64,000 nucleotides of DNA from an uncultured Erythrobacter sp. Its GTDB lineage: Bacteria; Pseudomonadota; Alphaproteobacteria; Sphingomonadales; Sphingomonadaceae. Numbering within the stretch: position 1 is the stretch's first letter; each line of letters opens with the position of its first letter. The stretch is taken from assembly GCF_947499705.1 (NCBI RefSeq), contig NZ_CANMPJ010000001.1, positions 469,501-533,500 of the forward strand, given 5' to 3'. Both the position numbers and the translations under genes were made by a program. Shown here piece by piece: positions 35,557 through 46,588 of this stretch. Below the pieces are notes generated by a model. It was not told the origin of the DNA and ran no database searches. It was given only the letters and a program-made list of their open reading frames with translations.

Positions 35557-37509
35557 ATGAATTCGAAGATATTGTTATGCGGTGCGGCTGTGGTTGCGCT
35601 GAGTTTTGGTACGCCTGCGATTGCTCAGGAAGATGCGGAAGCGGCGGAGGAGCGCGTCCAGGATTACACGCCCATCATCACTAGTCCTACGCGCAGGCAA
35701 GACATAGTGGTCAGCGCGAGCCGCGCAGAAGACTTGCTCTACCCTGAAAACTACACCGGTTCGGTCACTGTAATAACCGAAGATCAAGTCGATCAGCGCC
35801 AGACCCGCGATATCGCCGATGTGCTGCGCGATGTGCCGAGCGTGGCAGTAAGCTCGGTCGCAGGCCAGACACAAATCCGTCTTCGCGGAACGGAGGCCAA
35901 CCATGTTCTGGTCCTGGTCGATGGGATCGAAGTCTCCGACCCAAACAGCGGCGAGTTCGACATTGGCACTTTGCAAGCCGAGATTGGCAGCCGGTTGGAA
36001 GTCCTTCGCGGCCCGCAATCGGCGCTCTACGGCAATGACGCGATCGCGGGTGTGGTCGCTTACAATAGCGCTAGCGGGCGCAATGTGCGGGGTTTCTCGG
36101 CTCTGATCGAAGGCGGCACCAACTCGACATTCAACGGCGCTGCGCGATATGGCGCGAGCGGCGCGAACTGGGATGCTGCATTGAATGCTACAGTCGTCAG
36201 CACTGACGGCGAACCCAATGCGCGCGGCGGCACACGCGATATCGGCCGCGACAGCTATACGATCTCGGGCAAGGGCTCGGTCGAAGTTGCTGACGGTTTC
36301 GAGTTGCGGGCGGTCGCCCGCTATGTCGAGACCGAGGGTGAATTCAACGATCAGGACTTTGGCTTCGGCAGCCCTACAGTTGGGCTCGTGATCGACAGTC
36401 CTGGCAACGAGTTTGAGAACAAGGCGTTCTACGCGCTTGTTGGCGCGCGTTTCGAAGCGCTCGATGGGGCGTGGACACACGACCTCTCCGCGCAAATCGC
36501 AGATATCAACCGCAGCACCGTCGCTCCCGCCGGGTTCCCAAGCGATACCGAAAGCGACCGTTTCAAGGCCTCGTACGTGTCAGCATTCGATTTTGGCGGG
36601 AGCGATCACACGCTAACGTTCGCCGCTGACTATGAGATCGAGGGCTTCAACAACATCCTAACCTTCGATGATCGGCGCGAGATTGAGAATGTCGGGTTCG
36701 TCGGTGAGTATAGTTACTCAGGCGAGCGCTTCGATTTCGCGGCGGCTCTGCGCCACGATATCAACGACCGCTTTCAGGATGCGACGACATTTCGAGTAGG
36801 TGCGGGATTTGACGTCAGCGACACAACGCGGCTGCGCGCAGCTATCGGAACTGGGGTCAAGAATCCGACTTTTAGTGAGCTTTTCGGCTTTTTCGACGGT
36901 GTGTTCGTGGGCAATCCCGACCTGCAGCCGGAAGAATCGACCAGTTGGGAAATCGGCGTGGATCAGCGCTTCGCCGATGGCGCTGTCACGGTGTCGCTGA
37001 CCTATTTCGATGCTGAGCTCGAGAACGAGATTTTCACCGCCTTCCCGGCCCCCACTTTCATCCAGACACCGGGCAATCGCACGACGGACAGCACGCAGCG
37101 CGGTGTCGAAGTTGCCGTTGCAGCCCAGCTAGGCGGCGGGTTTTCTTTCAACGGTGCCTACAGCTTCGTCGATGCCGAAGAGGATGGTGTCGAAGAAGTT
37201 CGCCGTCCAGATCACCTCGCAAGCGCAGTGTTGAACTGGGAAGCGCCGAATGATGCGTTCTCGGCCAATCTGGCGGTCCGCTACAACGGAGAGGCGATCG
37301 ACTCCGATTTCACAACGGGGGCATTCCCGGCTCCGGTAACAACGCTCGACGATTACGTACTCGTCAATTTCAACGCGCGCGTGAAATTGACCGAAGGCAT
37401 CAACGCGTTTGGGCGGGTCGAAAACCTGCTTGATGAGGAATACGAGCCGGTCCTCACATTTGTGGCCCCCGGTCGAACCGCACTCATCGGGATCGAAGCA
37501 CGTTTCTAA
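35557..37509 (+). CDS. btuB: TonB-dependent vitamin B12 receptor, BtuB-like
   Basis: A 650-residue outer-membrane receptor. The signal peptide (about residues 1-23, ending AIAQ) is followed by a TonB-box-like DIVVSAS near residue 49. The plug domain carries VITEDQVDQRQTRDIADVLRDVPSV and LRGTEANHVLVLVDGIEVSDP, and the 22-strand barrel ends in the aromatic GRTALIGIEARF. The riboswitch upstream supports cobalamin as substrate. The frame extends to 35455 but that would run into the riboswitch region; the ATG at 35557 has CGAGGA next to it and begins the signal peptide. Confidence 0.93.
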   Translation: MNSKILLCGAAVVALSFGTPAIAQEDAEAAEERVQDYTPIITSPTRRQDIVVSASRAEDLLYPENYTGSVTVITEDQVDQRQTRDIADVLRDVPSVAVSSVAGQTQIRLRGTEANHVLVLVDGIEVSDPNSGEFDIGTLQAEIGSRLEVLRGPQSALYGNDAIAGVVAYNSASGRNVRGFSALIEGGTNSTFNGAARYGASGANWDAALNATVVSTDGEPNARGGTRDIGRDSYTISGKGSVEVADGFELRAVARYVETEGEFNDQDFGFGSPTVGLVIDSPGNEFENKAFYALVGARFEALDGAWTHDLSAQIADINRSTVAPAGFPSDTESDRFKASYVSAFDFGGSDHTLTFAADYEIEGFNNILTFDDRREIENVGFVGEYSYSGERFDFAAALRHDINDRFQDATTFRVGAGFDVSDTTRLRAAIGTGVKNPTFSELFGFFDGVFVGNPDLQPEESTSWEIGVDQRFADGAVTVSLTYFDAELENEIFTAFPAPTFIQTPGNRTTDSTQRGVEVAVAAQLGGGFSFNGAYSFVDAEEDGVEEVRRPDHLASAVLNWEAPNDAFSANLAVRYNGEAIDSDFTTGAFPAPVTTLDDYVLVNFNARVKLTEGINAFGRVENLLDEEYEPVLTFVAPGRTALIGIEARF

Positions 37510-37539
37510 ACTCTCGCTTTCTGGCGGGGAAATGCATAG

Positions 37540-39715
<2,176 letters not shown>

Positions 39716-39719
<4 letters not shown>

Positions 39720-40636
39720 GAATAGCAATCACCGGAGCGACCGGCTTTGTCGGGCAGGCAACGCTTGATGCGGCCCTCGCCAAAGGACTGACGATTAAGG
39801 CGCTGACCCGTCGCAACCAGCACGACCGCGAACGTGTCGACTGGGTGCTGGGTACGCTGGAGAACGAAGACGCATTGGCTAAGCTGGTCGATGGTGCCGA
39901 CGCTGTGATCCATGTCGCTGGTTTGACCAACACGCCGGACACGAGCGAATTCGACCGCGCCAATGTGGGGGGCACGGAGCGAGTGATGGCTGCCACGCAG
40001 GCCGCCAGTGTGAAGCGCTTTGTTTTCGTCTCGTCACTCTCCGCACGCGAACCGCATCTATCCGCCTATGGCGCATCGAAAGCGCGCGCTGAGGAGCTTG
40101 TGAAGGCTAGCGATCTCGATTGGACAATCATTCGTCCGCCCGCGGTATACGGCCCGCACGACAAGGACATGTTCGAGCTGTTCCGCGCGGCGAAGTTCGG
40201 TATCGTTCCGATGCCGCCCAAGGGAAAGACTTCGATCATCCATGTCGAGGATCTGGCCCGTTTGTTGGTGGCCTTGGCGATCCCGAGCGAGGCTTCGCGC
40301 CTGACATCCGGGCAGACCTACGAGCCTTGGGACGACAATGCCTATGGTTACGAACACACCGAACTGGCCAAGATGATTGGCGAGGCTGTCGGGCGTCCTC
40401 AGATATTCGCGCCCAATGTGCCCGAACCGCTGTTGCAGTTGGGCGCGCAGATCGACCGCGCGCTGCGCGGACACAAGGCCAAGCTGACCGAAGACCGGGT
40501 TGGCTACATGGTCCACCCGGATTGGGTGTGCGACCTCAAAAAGGCTCCGCCGATATCTCTGTGGCAGGCGCATTGGTCGGGCGAGGCGGGTCTCAAGATG
40601 ACGGCGGAGTGGTATAAGTCTGAGGGTTGGCTTTAG
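39716..40636 (+). CDS. NAD(P)-dependent epimerase/dehydratase (extended SDR)
   Basis: A 306-residue Rossmann protein with the GxxGxxG loop MRIAITGATGFVGQA, VIHVAGLTN near residue 63 and the YGASK active-site motif (YxxxK) near 117, preceded by SSLS. Best related in layout to atypical SDRs such as NDUFA9-like proteins; the substrate is unknown. It forms the end of the obgE-proB set by a 4-base overlap. A convergent gene meets its 3' end. Confidence 0.85.
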
Positions 40637-41229
40637 CCCCGTTCGGCGGCCGCAGGGGGCGTGCACTCCTCCGACCCATAGGCATCTGCATAGGATCGGC
40701 CCCAGCAAAAATCGAAGCGGCGGAGCACGTTGATATTTGGCGGCCAGCTCATGGTAACTACAGTGCCGTCGGGCTGGGTAAAGCTGTTGTTCTCTGGCTC
40801 TGGTACGGTTGAAAGACGCTCCATCGCGCGAGCCAGACCTTCGCGGTTCTGTCGCAGAAAGGCGATGGTTCCGTCGACGTAGTGGTTCCAGCCGAAATCT
40901 GCATCTTCATCCTGCGAAGACCGTGTGAGCTCGAAAAGCGCAATCGCTTCATTGGTTTGGCCCGCAAAGGCGCGCATCTGCCCTTCATGCCAATAGAGGA
41001 TGGAGACGTGATCGCGCTTTTCGTGCCGCCATTCTCGGATCAACTCGGCCGCCTCCTCGTGGCAATCGGCCTTTGAAAGCGCGCGCCAACCACCGTCCGG
41101 TATGTCCTGGTCGAAGGCCTGACGATTGAGCGCAAGCATGGCGTCGAGATCGTAAGAGCAATCGGGAGCGGGGGCGGTGGTTTCCGCTGGCTGTGCAGCA
41201 GCAAGAAAGAGTGCAATCAGCATAATCAA
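40633..41229 (-). CDS. Exported protein, uncharacterised
   Basis: A 198-residue protein with a short hydrophobic N-terminus (MIMLIALFLAAAQPAET) that looks like a signal peptide. The mature part is helical with a TPR-like stretch (AELIREWRHEKRDHVSILYWHEGQMRAFAGQTNEAIALFELTR). Cysteines near positions 24, 56, 174 and 187 could form disulfides. No family is recognised. Its 3' end overlaps the convergent SDR gene by 4 bases. MLIALFL at 41223 is an alternative start. Confidence 0.7.
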   Translation of the reverse strand: MIMLIALFLAAAQPAETTAPAPDCSYDLDAMLALNRQAFDQDIPDGGWRALSKADCHEEAAELIREWRHEKRDHVSILYWHEGQMRAFAGQTNEAIALFELTRSSQDEDADFGWNHYVDGTIAFLRQNREGLARAMERLSTVPEPENNSFTQPDGTVVTMSWPPNINVLRRFDFCWGRSYADAYGSEECTPPAAAERG

Positions 41230-41339
41230 GGCCTAGCGCGCAGGATATTTCTCGCAATCGATTTCGTGAAGAGGAAAAGATTCGAGACCAAAGCCTCACA
41301 GTGGTAAGTGGTTGAACGCAAGAAAGAGAGGGGGGCGGA

Positions 41340-41939
41340 GTGCAGGTAATAAATCAAGAATATTTTCAACGGCCGCAGGCTTTGAAGAAGGCGCGGGGCG
41401 AAAAGGTAGTCGAGATATCCGACGTCGCTACTGCAAGAGCAGAGGCGAACTCAGGCATCAAAGCGCAGCTCCTATTTAAGTTAGCGAGCAATGGTGGAAT
41501 TGCGAATCCCAAGCCGGACGTCTTGTCTGCGGGGACGACTATTATCCGTTTCTCTCGCGGTCCATTCATCGACAAACTGGCAGGTGGTGAATGGTGGCTC
41601 GACATGGCGGGCAACAAATTGGTTGAATCCTATGCTGATCGGCATGGATATTCGATTCAGGAAGCGCTGAGCCGATTGTGCGCAGTTCCGCCCGAATGGA
41701 ACGACATGACGCTGAAGGTCCAGTTCAAGACGCTCGCGCCGCTTTCTGTCTACAGGGGCTTTGGAAAGGACGCTTTTTACGAAGAGAGGAAAACGGGTCA
41801 CGTGAAGCGTGGCAAAGTCGACTCGTTAGATGGAAGGAAAGTGGAGCAGCTTTACATCCCTGGCCTAAACCATCCCGATTTGCGACGCAGGGCGCTCATC
41901 GATCGAGGCTCCGTGCACATGCCGGCTTTCAAAAGATAG
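41340..41939 (+). CDS. Orphan protein of unknown function, atypical composition
   Basis: A 199-residue soluble protein starting at GTG, with GGGGGG just upstream. Noticeable segments are TTIIRFSRGPFIDKLAGGEWWLDMAGNKLVESYA near residue 66 and PLSVYRGFGKDAFYEER near 135. I do not recognise the family. The codon use is richer in A/T-ending codons than its neighbours and the gene is isolated between two minus-strand units, suggesting it may have been acquired. The stop is 7 bases from the end of cysH on the opposite strand. Confidence 0.65.
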   Translation: MQVINQEYFQRPQALKKARGEKVVEISDVATARAEANSGIKAQLLFKLASNGGIANPKPDVLSAGTTIIRFSRGPFIDKLAGGEWWLDMAGNKLVESYADRHGYSIQEALSRLCAVPPEWNDMTLKVQFKTLAPLSVYRGFGKDAFYEERKTGHVKRGKVDSLDGRKVEQLYIPGLNHPDLRRRALIDRGSVHMPAFKR

Positions 41940-41946
41940 TTCGCGC

Positions 41947-42717
41947 CTAAAGGAACGGTTCCTCGCCTGGTTTGTGGATGCCGCATTCGGTCTTGTCCCA
42001 ACCCTTCCATCGGCCTGAGCGAGGGTCTTCACCGTCGGCAACCCTGTTCGTGCAGGGTTCGCAGCCAATCGAGGGGAATCCCTGCGCGACCAGTGGGTGG
42101 CGCGGCAGTTCGTGCTCTTCGAAATAGGCCTGGATATCTTCCGCCGACCAGTCGATCAGCGGATTGATCTTCAGCCGTCCCTGCGCATCAGACGTATCGA
42201 TTTCGAAGCGAGGGAGATTGGCGCGGGTTGAGGATTGAAACGCCTTCCGCCCGGTGAAACTCGCGTCATAGTTCGCTAGCGCTTTGGCAAGCGGCTTCAC
42301 CTTTCGGATTTCGCAGCAGCCATCGGGATCGTACGACCAGCGCAGGCCGCTTTCATCCTTGGCGACCAGCTCTGCTTCATCGGGAGTCAGCACAACCAGA
42401 TTGGTAAGACCGATCTTTTCTACCAGCTCGTCGCGGTAGGCGAGGGTCTCGGCAAAGTGCTTGCCCGTTTCAAGGAACAACACCGGAATCTTCGGGTCGA
42501 TCTGCGCGATCAGATGCAACTGCACCGCGCTCTCCGCGCCAAAGCTGGAGACAACCGCGATGTCTCCCGCAAGATTGCCCTTGATCACGCCCTCAAGCAT
42601 TTCGAGCGTGCTTGATCCGCGAAACATGCGGTTGAGACGCACGGCATCATGCTCGGAGAAGCGGGGGCCGGTGTCGAGCCGGTCCACGGCTCGGATATCG
42701 GAGGTGGGCTTATTCAT
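41947..42717 (-). CDS. cysH: Adenylylsulfate/phosphoadenylylsulfate reductase (4Fe-4S type)
   Basis: A 256-residue reductase that makes sulfite from APS/PAPS. The PP-loop-like VVSSFGAESAVQLHL is near residue 55, and the catalytic C-terminal TECGIH is present. Two cysteine pairs, GCCEIRKV near 138 and GCEPCTN near 224, ligate a [4Fe-4S] cluster, which points to the bacterial APS-reducing type rather than the E. coli PAPS type. The start was shortened from the longer frame to the ATG at 42717, overlapping the DUF934 gene by 8 bases. It is the last gene of the operon. Confidence 0.93.
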   Translation of the reverse strand: MNKPTSDIRAVDRLDTGPRFSEHDAVRLNRMFRGSSTLEMLEGVIKGNLAGDIAVVSSFGAESAVQLHLIAQIDPKIPVLFLETGKHFAETLAYRDELVEKIGLTNLVVLTPDEAELVAKDESGLRWSYDPDGCCEIRKVKPLAKALANYDASFTGRKAFQSSTRANLPRFEIDTSDAQGRLKINPLIDWSAEDIQAYFEEHELPRHPLVAQGFPSIGCEPCTNRVADGEDPRSGRWKGWDKTECGIHKPGEEPFL

Positions 42718-43159
42718 GGCGCAATTCCTGAATTGTTTTCCGCCCGTCCGCAGCGCTCTGGTAGACATTTTCCCAGGTCGCAAAGGCGCGCTTGGCGTCT
42801 TCTTCGTCGAGTGGCTTGTCCGGGGCAAAAGCATCGAACCCGCAGCGGCGCATGTGGCTGAGCTGGTCGATCAGCACATCACCCACTGCGCGCAATTCGC
42901 CGGTGAACCCGGCTTCGCGCAGGATCCGTGCCGCTGAATAGCCGCGGCCATCGGCGAAACTGGGAAAGTTGACTTCAATCAACGCCAGACGGTCGAGGAA
43001 AGGAAGAAGCACGCGCGCATCGTCGCCCGGTTCGATCCGAACGGCGGTCGCGTTGGTCTGATCGCAGCATGAATCAACGGTGACAGCGGCGTGATCGACC
43101 ACTTCATCATCGCGAAAGCGAAACTGCACTTCGTCGGGGCTGCGTCCGAGATCAGTCAT
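42710..43159 (-). CDS. DUF934 family protein
   Basis: A 149-residue protein with the DUF934 core LALIEVNFPSFADGRGYSAARILREAGFTGELRAVGDVLIDQLSHMRRCGFDAF. These proteins occur almost only between cysI and cysH in alpha- and betaproteobacteria; an accessory role in sulfite reduction is assumed but not proven. The frame continues upstream, but ATG at 43159 overlaps the cysI end by 8 bases and fits the family. Confidence 0.9.
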   Translation of the reverse strand: MTDLGRSPDEVQFRFRDDEVVDHAAVTVDSCCDQTNATAVRIEPGDDARVLLPFLDRLALIEVNFPSFADGRGYSAARILREAGFTGELRAVGDVLIDQLSHMRRCGFDAFAPDKPLDEEDAKRAFATWENVYQSAADGRKTIQELRHE

Positions 43160-44780
43160 ACAGTGCCTCCTTGAAAGGGGCCATGCCGATGCGGCGGTAC
43201 GTATCGAGGAAGCGCTCCCCGTCTTCGCGCCGTGCGAGATAGACGTCGGTGACGGTCTCGACCGCATCCACGACGCCATCTTCGTCGAAACCGGGGCCGG
43301 TAATCTTGGCGAGGCTAACATCTTCGGCTTCGCTGCCGCCGAGCGAGAGCTGGTAGTTTTCCTTGCCCTTTTTATCGACGCCGAGGATGCCGATGTGGCC
43401 CGCATGGTGGTGTCCGCAGGCGTTGATGCAGCCGGAGATTTTGAGCTTCAATTCGCCCAGTTCTTCTGTGCGTCCCTTCGCGGCGAAGTTCTCCGAAATG
43501 CGCTGCGCGACCGTGATCGAGCGTGCATTGGCAAGCGCGCAGTAATCGAGGCCGGGGCAGGCGATGATGTCTTCCACGGTATCGAGATTTGGCGCACCGA
43601 GATCGGCAGCGTCCAGTTCGGTCCAAAGCGCGTGGAGATCGGCGATCTTCACATGCGGCAGGACGATGTTCTGCGTGTGCATGACGCGCAGTTCGTCAAA
43701 GCTGTACTGCTTGGCGAGGCGAGCCATGATGCGGATTTGTTCGCCGGTCGCATCGCCGGGGATACCGCCGACGGGCTTCAGCGAAATCACCGCCGAGACA
43801 TAACTGTCGTGCTTGTGGCGGACTGTGTTGCGATCGACCCATAGCGCGAAATCCGGGTCTGACAGGTCGACGGTCTTGGCGCCGTTCTCGAAGGCCGGAT
43901 CGACAAAGAACGGCTTAATCCGCTCCAGCTCCTCGCGCGGTGGTTCGACGCCCTGTTCGAGCAGATGCGCAAACTCTTCTTCGACCTGACGCGTATATTC
44001 CTCTGCGCCCATTTCGTGGACGAGGATCTTGATGCGCGCCTTGTACTTGTTGTCGCGGCGGCCGTAGCGGTTGTAGACCCGCAGGCAGGCCTCGGCATAG
44101 GTAACCAGCTGTTCGAGCGGCACGAAATCGCGGATCATCGGTGCAATCATCGGGGTGCGGCCCATGCCGCCGCCGACATAGAAACGCGCACCGATCTCAC
44201 CATTCTGCTCGACGATCTGAATGCCAATATCGTGCAGCCGCATCGCCGCGCGGTCTTTTTCCGCCGCGATCACAGCAATCTTGAACTTGCGGGGCAGGTA
44301 GGTGAATTCAGGATGGAAGCTCGACCATTGACGTAGCAACTCGGCGTAGGGGCGCGGATCGACCAGCTCGTCATGCGCGGCGCCAGCGAAGTGATCGGAA
44401 GAGATATTCCGGATGCAATTCCCGCTGGTCTGGATCGCGTGCATTTCGACCTTGGACAGGTCTTCAAGGATGTCGGCGGCGTCTTCCAGCTTGATCCAGT
44501 TGTACTGGATGTTCTGGCGCGTCGTGAAGTGGCCATAGCCACGGTCATACTTGTCGGCGATATCGCCCAGCGCCGTCATCTGCTCGCTGTTGAGCGTGCC
44601 ATAGGGGATCGCGACGCGCAGCATGTAGGCGTGGAGCTGGAGATAGAGCCCGTTCATCAGCCGCAGCGGCTTGAACTGGTCTTCGGTCAGCTTGCCTTCG
44701 AGGCGGCGATTGGCCTGGTCGCGGAATTCCGCGACGCGGGCGTCGACCATCTTCTGGTCGTAAGTGTCATACTTGTACAT
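43152..44780 (-). CDS. cysI: Nitrite/sulfite reductase (siroheme/[4Fe-4S] hemoprotein)
   Basis: A 542-residue reductase that turns sulfite into sulfide in six electron steps. The ferredoxin-like NirA/SiR domains are clear: RQNIQYNWIKLED near residue 82, TSGNCIRNISSDH near 115, and the cluster/siroheme cysteines CPGLDYC near 416 and CINACGHHHAGHIG near 455. Placement with cysH makes sulfite the expected substrate. The electron donor may be a ferredoxin or a flavoprotein elsewhere. Confidence 0.93.
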   Translation of the reverse strand: MYKYDTYDQKMVDARVAEFRDQANRRLEGKLTEDQFKPLRLMNGLYLQLHAYMLRVAIPYGTLNSEQMTALGDIADKYDRGYGHFTTRQNIQYNWIKLEDAADILEDLSKVEMHAIQTSGNCIRNISSDHFAGAAHDELVDPRPYAELLRQWSSFHPEFTYLPRKFKIAVIAAEKDRAAMRLHDIGIQIVEQNGEIGARFYVGGGMGRTPMIAPMIRDFVPLEQLVTYAEACLRVYNRYGRRDNKYKARIKILVHEMGAEEYTRQVEEEFAHLLEQGVEPPREELERIKPFFVDPAFENGAKTVDLSDPDFALWVDRNTVRHKHDSYVSAVISLKPVGGIPGDATGEQIRIMARLAKQYSFDELRVMHTQNIVLPHVKIADLHALWTELDAADLGAPNLDTVEDIIACPGLDYCALANARSITVAQRISENFAAKGRTEELGELKLKISGCINACGHHHAGHIGILGVDKKGKENYQLSLGGSEAEDVSLAKITGPGFDEDGVVDAVETVTDVYLARREDGERFLDTYRRIGMAPFKEALYD

Positions 44781-44781
44781 G

Positions 44782-45078
44782 TCAGATTACCCAGTCGATG
44801 GCTTCGGGGTCTTTGGGTTTCAGCGTCAGGTCGGGCCGCACAGTCGGCCCCAGCGCGCGGACGCGGTCTTTGATATGGGCGGGGCGGACGCCGTCTTCGG
44901 TCCGGTCAGCCTCGAGCGAGTAAGGGACGTTGATGCGGCGAGCGGCTTCCTCGCGAGCGAGGATTTCCTCGGCATCGTCGCCGACATCGACTGCGTCGTT
45001 GACGTGGATCGACCATCCCTGGCCGTCCCACCATGTCACTTCGCCTGTCTTAAGGTCGTTTCCTGTCAGGATTTTCAT
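44782..45078 (-). CDS. DUF2849 family protein
   Basis: A 98-residue protein starting MKILTGNDLKTGEVTWWDGQGWS, which is the DUF2849 core. The family sits between cysG/cobA and cysI in alphaproteobacteria and has no proven function. It overlaps cobA by 4 bases and is one base from cysI, so the five genes form one transcriptional unit. Confidence 0.9.
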   Translation of the reverse strand: MKILTGNDLKTGEVTWWDGQGWSIHVNDAVDVGDDAEEILAREEAARRINVPYSLEADRTEDGVRPAHIKDRVRALGPTVRPDLTLKPKDPEAIDWVI

Positions 45079-45833
45079 TGAGCGGCCTCCACTGCCACTT
45101 GCGCAATTTCGACATTCTCACGCGCAGTCACGTCGCCAATGACGATCAGCGCCGGGCTTTTGATGGTATTCTCTGTGACGAGTTCGGGCAGCCCGGCGAG
45201 CAGGCCGCGCACCACGCGCATTTCAGCGCGCGCAGCGTTTTCGATCACAGCCACGGGAACGTCCGGCGCAAGGCCATCAGCCATCAGCTTTTCTGCTATT
45301 TGCGGGGCGGTTTTGACACCCATGTAAATCACAAGCGTGCGACCTTTCCCAGCGAGGCCAGACCAGTCCTGATCCGAAAGCCCTTTGCATTGGCCTGCGA
45401 CAAAGCTGACGATGCTGGAAGCGTCGCGGTGGGTGAGGGCGATCTGTGAGGCGGCAGCGGCACCATTGGCGGCGCTGATACCGGGCACGATCTCAACCGA
45501 AACACCGTGCGCACGGGCCAGTTCGGCTTCTTCGCCGCCACGCCCAAAGATCAGCGGATCGCCGCCCTTGAGCCGCACCACATCGCGGCCTTTCAACGCC
45601 TCTCGCACCAACAACAGATTGATTTCATCCTGCGGCAGCGTGTGCCGCGCGCGCTGTTTGGCCACAGAGATGAACTCGGCCGATTGCGGGGCGAGATTGA
45701 GGATTTCCTGCGAAACCAGCCCGTCATGCACGACCAACTCGGCGTTCTCGAGCAGCCGCGCAGCGCGCAGGGTGAGCAAGTCGGGATCACCCGGGCCTGC
45801 GCCAACCAAATATATTGTGCCGGTATTTTCCAT
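45075..45833 (-). CDS. cobA: Uroporphyrinogen-III C-methyltransferase
   Basis: A 252-residue SAM-dependent enzyme that makes precorrin-2, the route to siroheme. It shows YLVGAGPGDPDLLTLRA at residues 8-24, RLKGGDPLIFGRGGEE near 90, PGISAANGAAAASQIALTHRD near 118 and TLVIYMGVK near 165. It is only the methyltransferase half of CysG, so the dehydrogenase/ferrochelatase is elsewhere. It leads the sulfite-reduction operon, supplying siroheme for the reductase. Confidence 0.93.
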   Translation of the reverse strand: MENTGTIYLVGAGPGDPDLLTLRAARLLENAELVVHDGLVSQEILNLAPQSAEFISVAKQRARHTLPQDEINLLLVREALKGRDVVRLKGGDPLIFGRGGEEAELARAHGVSVEIVPGISAANGAAAASQIALTHRDASSIVSFVAGQCKGLSDQDWSGLAGKGRTLVIYMGVKTAPQIAEKLMADGLAPDVPVAVIENAARAEMRVVRGLLAGLPELVTENTIKSPALIVIGDVTARENVEIAQVAVEAAQ

Positions 45834-45934
45834 GGGTGCGAAATGAGCCGTGCAGGCCCGCCGCGCCAGTGAGAATGGATTTGCGGTGGCTTAGGAAAGC
45901 TTTCGTGCTGCGATCGGAACTTGCGGCAGCAGGA

Positions 45935-46537
45935 TCACGCGCCGCAGTAATTGTCCCGGAAACGTTCGAGTTCGCCAATGATCTCGTCCATGTCCGCGCC
46001 AATGTTCCAGCTGGAGATCAGAACCATTGGCATCGACGATTTCCGCTTCTCTTCAGGCAAAAGGCTCAGAGGCCAAGGCGCAAGCGTGATGACCTCATGT
46101 TCTCTATCGAAGAACACGCTCGTCCATCGTATCCAGTTGCCATAGGATGGTTCGATCCGGCCGATCTTTGACCAAGGGATCGGGTCCTTATACTGGTAGG
46201 GCATGTAAAGCCCTTCCGCATCCAAGGTAATTGTTGGCTTTCTGCCAGGACGGCTCCGCCAAAACTGCATGAGCAATGACGCGATGATGAACATAGCGGC
46301 GATCGCAATGGCGAACCACAAAGCGTCGAGTGGCCCCTGATCGGACGTTATCACAATCGCAGCCCACATCGGGACCAGAAAGATCAGATTGGCCCAATTT
46401 ATCGGGCGTTCGCGGAAAGATACCGGAACGAGGTCTTTCGGCCCTCCGGGCACAGGGTTTTGCGCATCGCGCACGTCCCCGGCTCCGAAATCGGAGTTAA
46501 GCCCGGTCCAAGTGGATGCGTCGATCTTTTGAGCCAT
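45935..46537 (-). CDS. Two-helix membrane protein, uncharacterised
   Basis: A 200-residue protein with adjacent membrane helices near residues 49-85 (LIFLVPMWAAIVITS, ALWFAIAIAAMFIIASLLM) and a C-terminal cytoplasmic part carrying ITLDAEGLYMPYQYKDPIPWSKIGRIEP, reminiscent of membrane-bound PH-like domains. The resemblance is tentative. The gap 45834-45934 to cobA and 46538-46588 to the next gene hold nothing recognisable. Confidence 0.75.
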   Translation of the reverse strand: MAQKIDASTWTGLNSDFGAGDVRDAQNPVPGGPKDLVPVSFRERPINWANLIFLVPMWAAIVITSDQGPLDALWFAIAIAAMFIIASLLMQFWRSRPGRKPTITLDAEGLYMPYQYKDPIPWSKIGRIEPSYGNWIRWTSVFFDREHEVITLAPWPLSLLPEEKRKSSMPMVLISSWNIGADMDEIIGELERFRDNYCGA

Positions 46538-46588
46538 AGCGCTGGAACACTATCACCCTACCGCTACGGCCCGGTTAACGTTGCTTGT

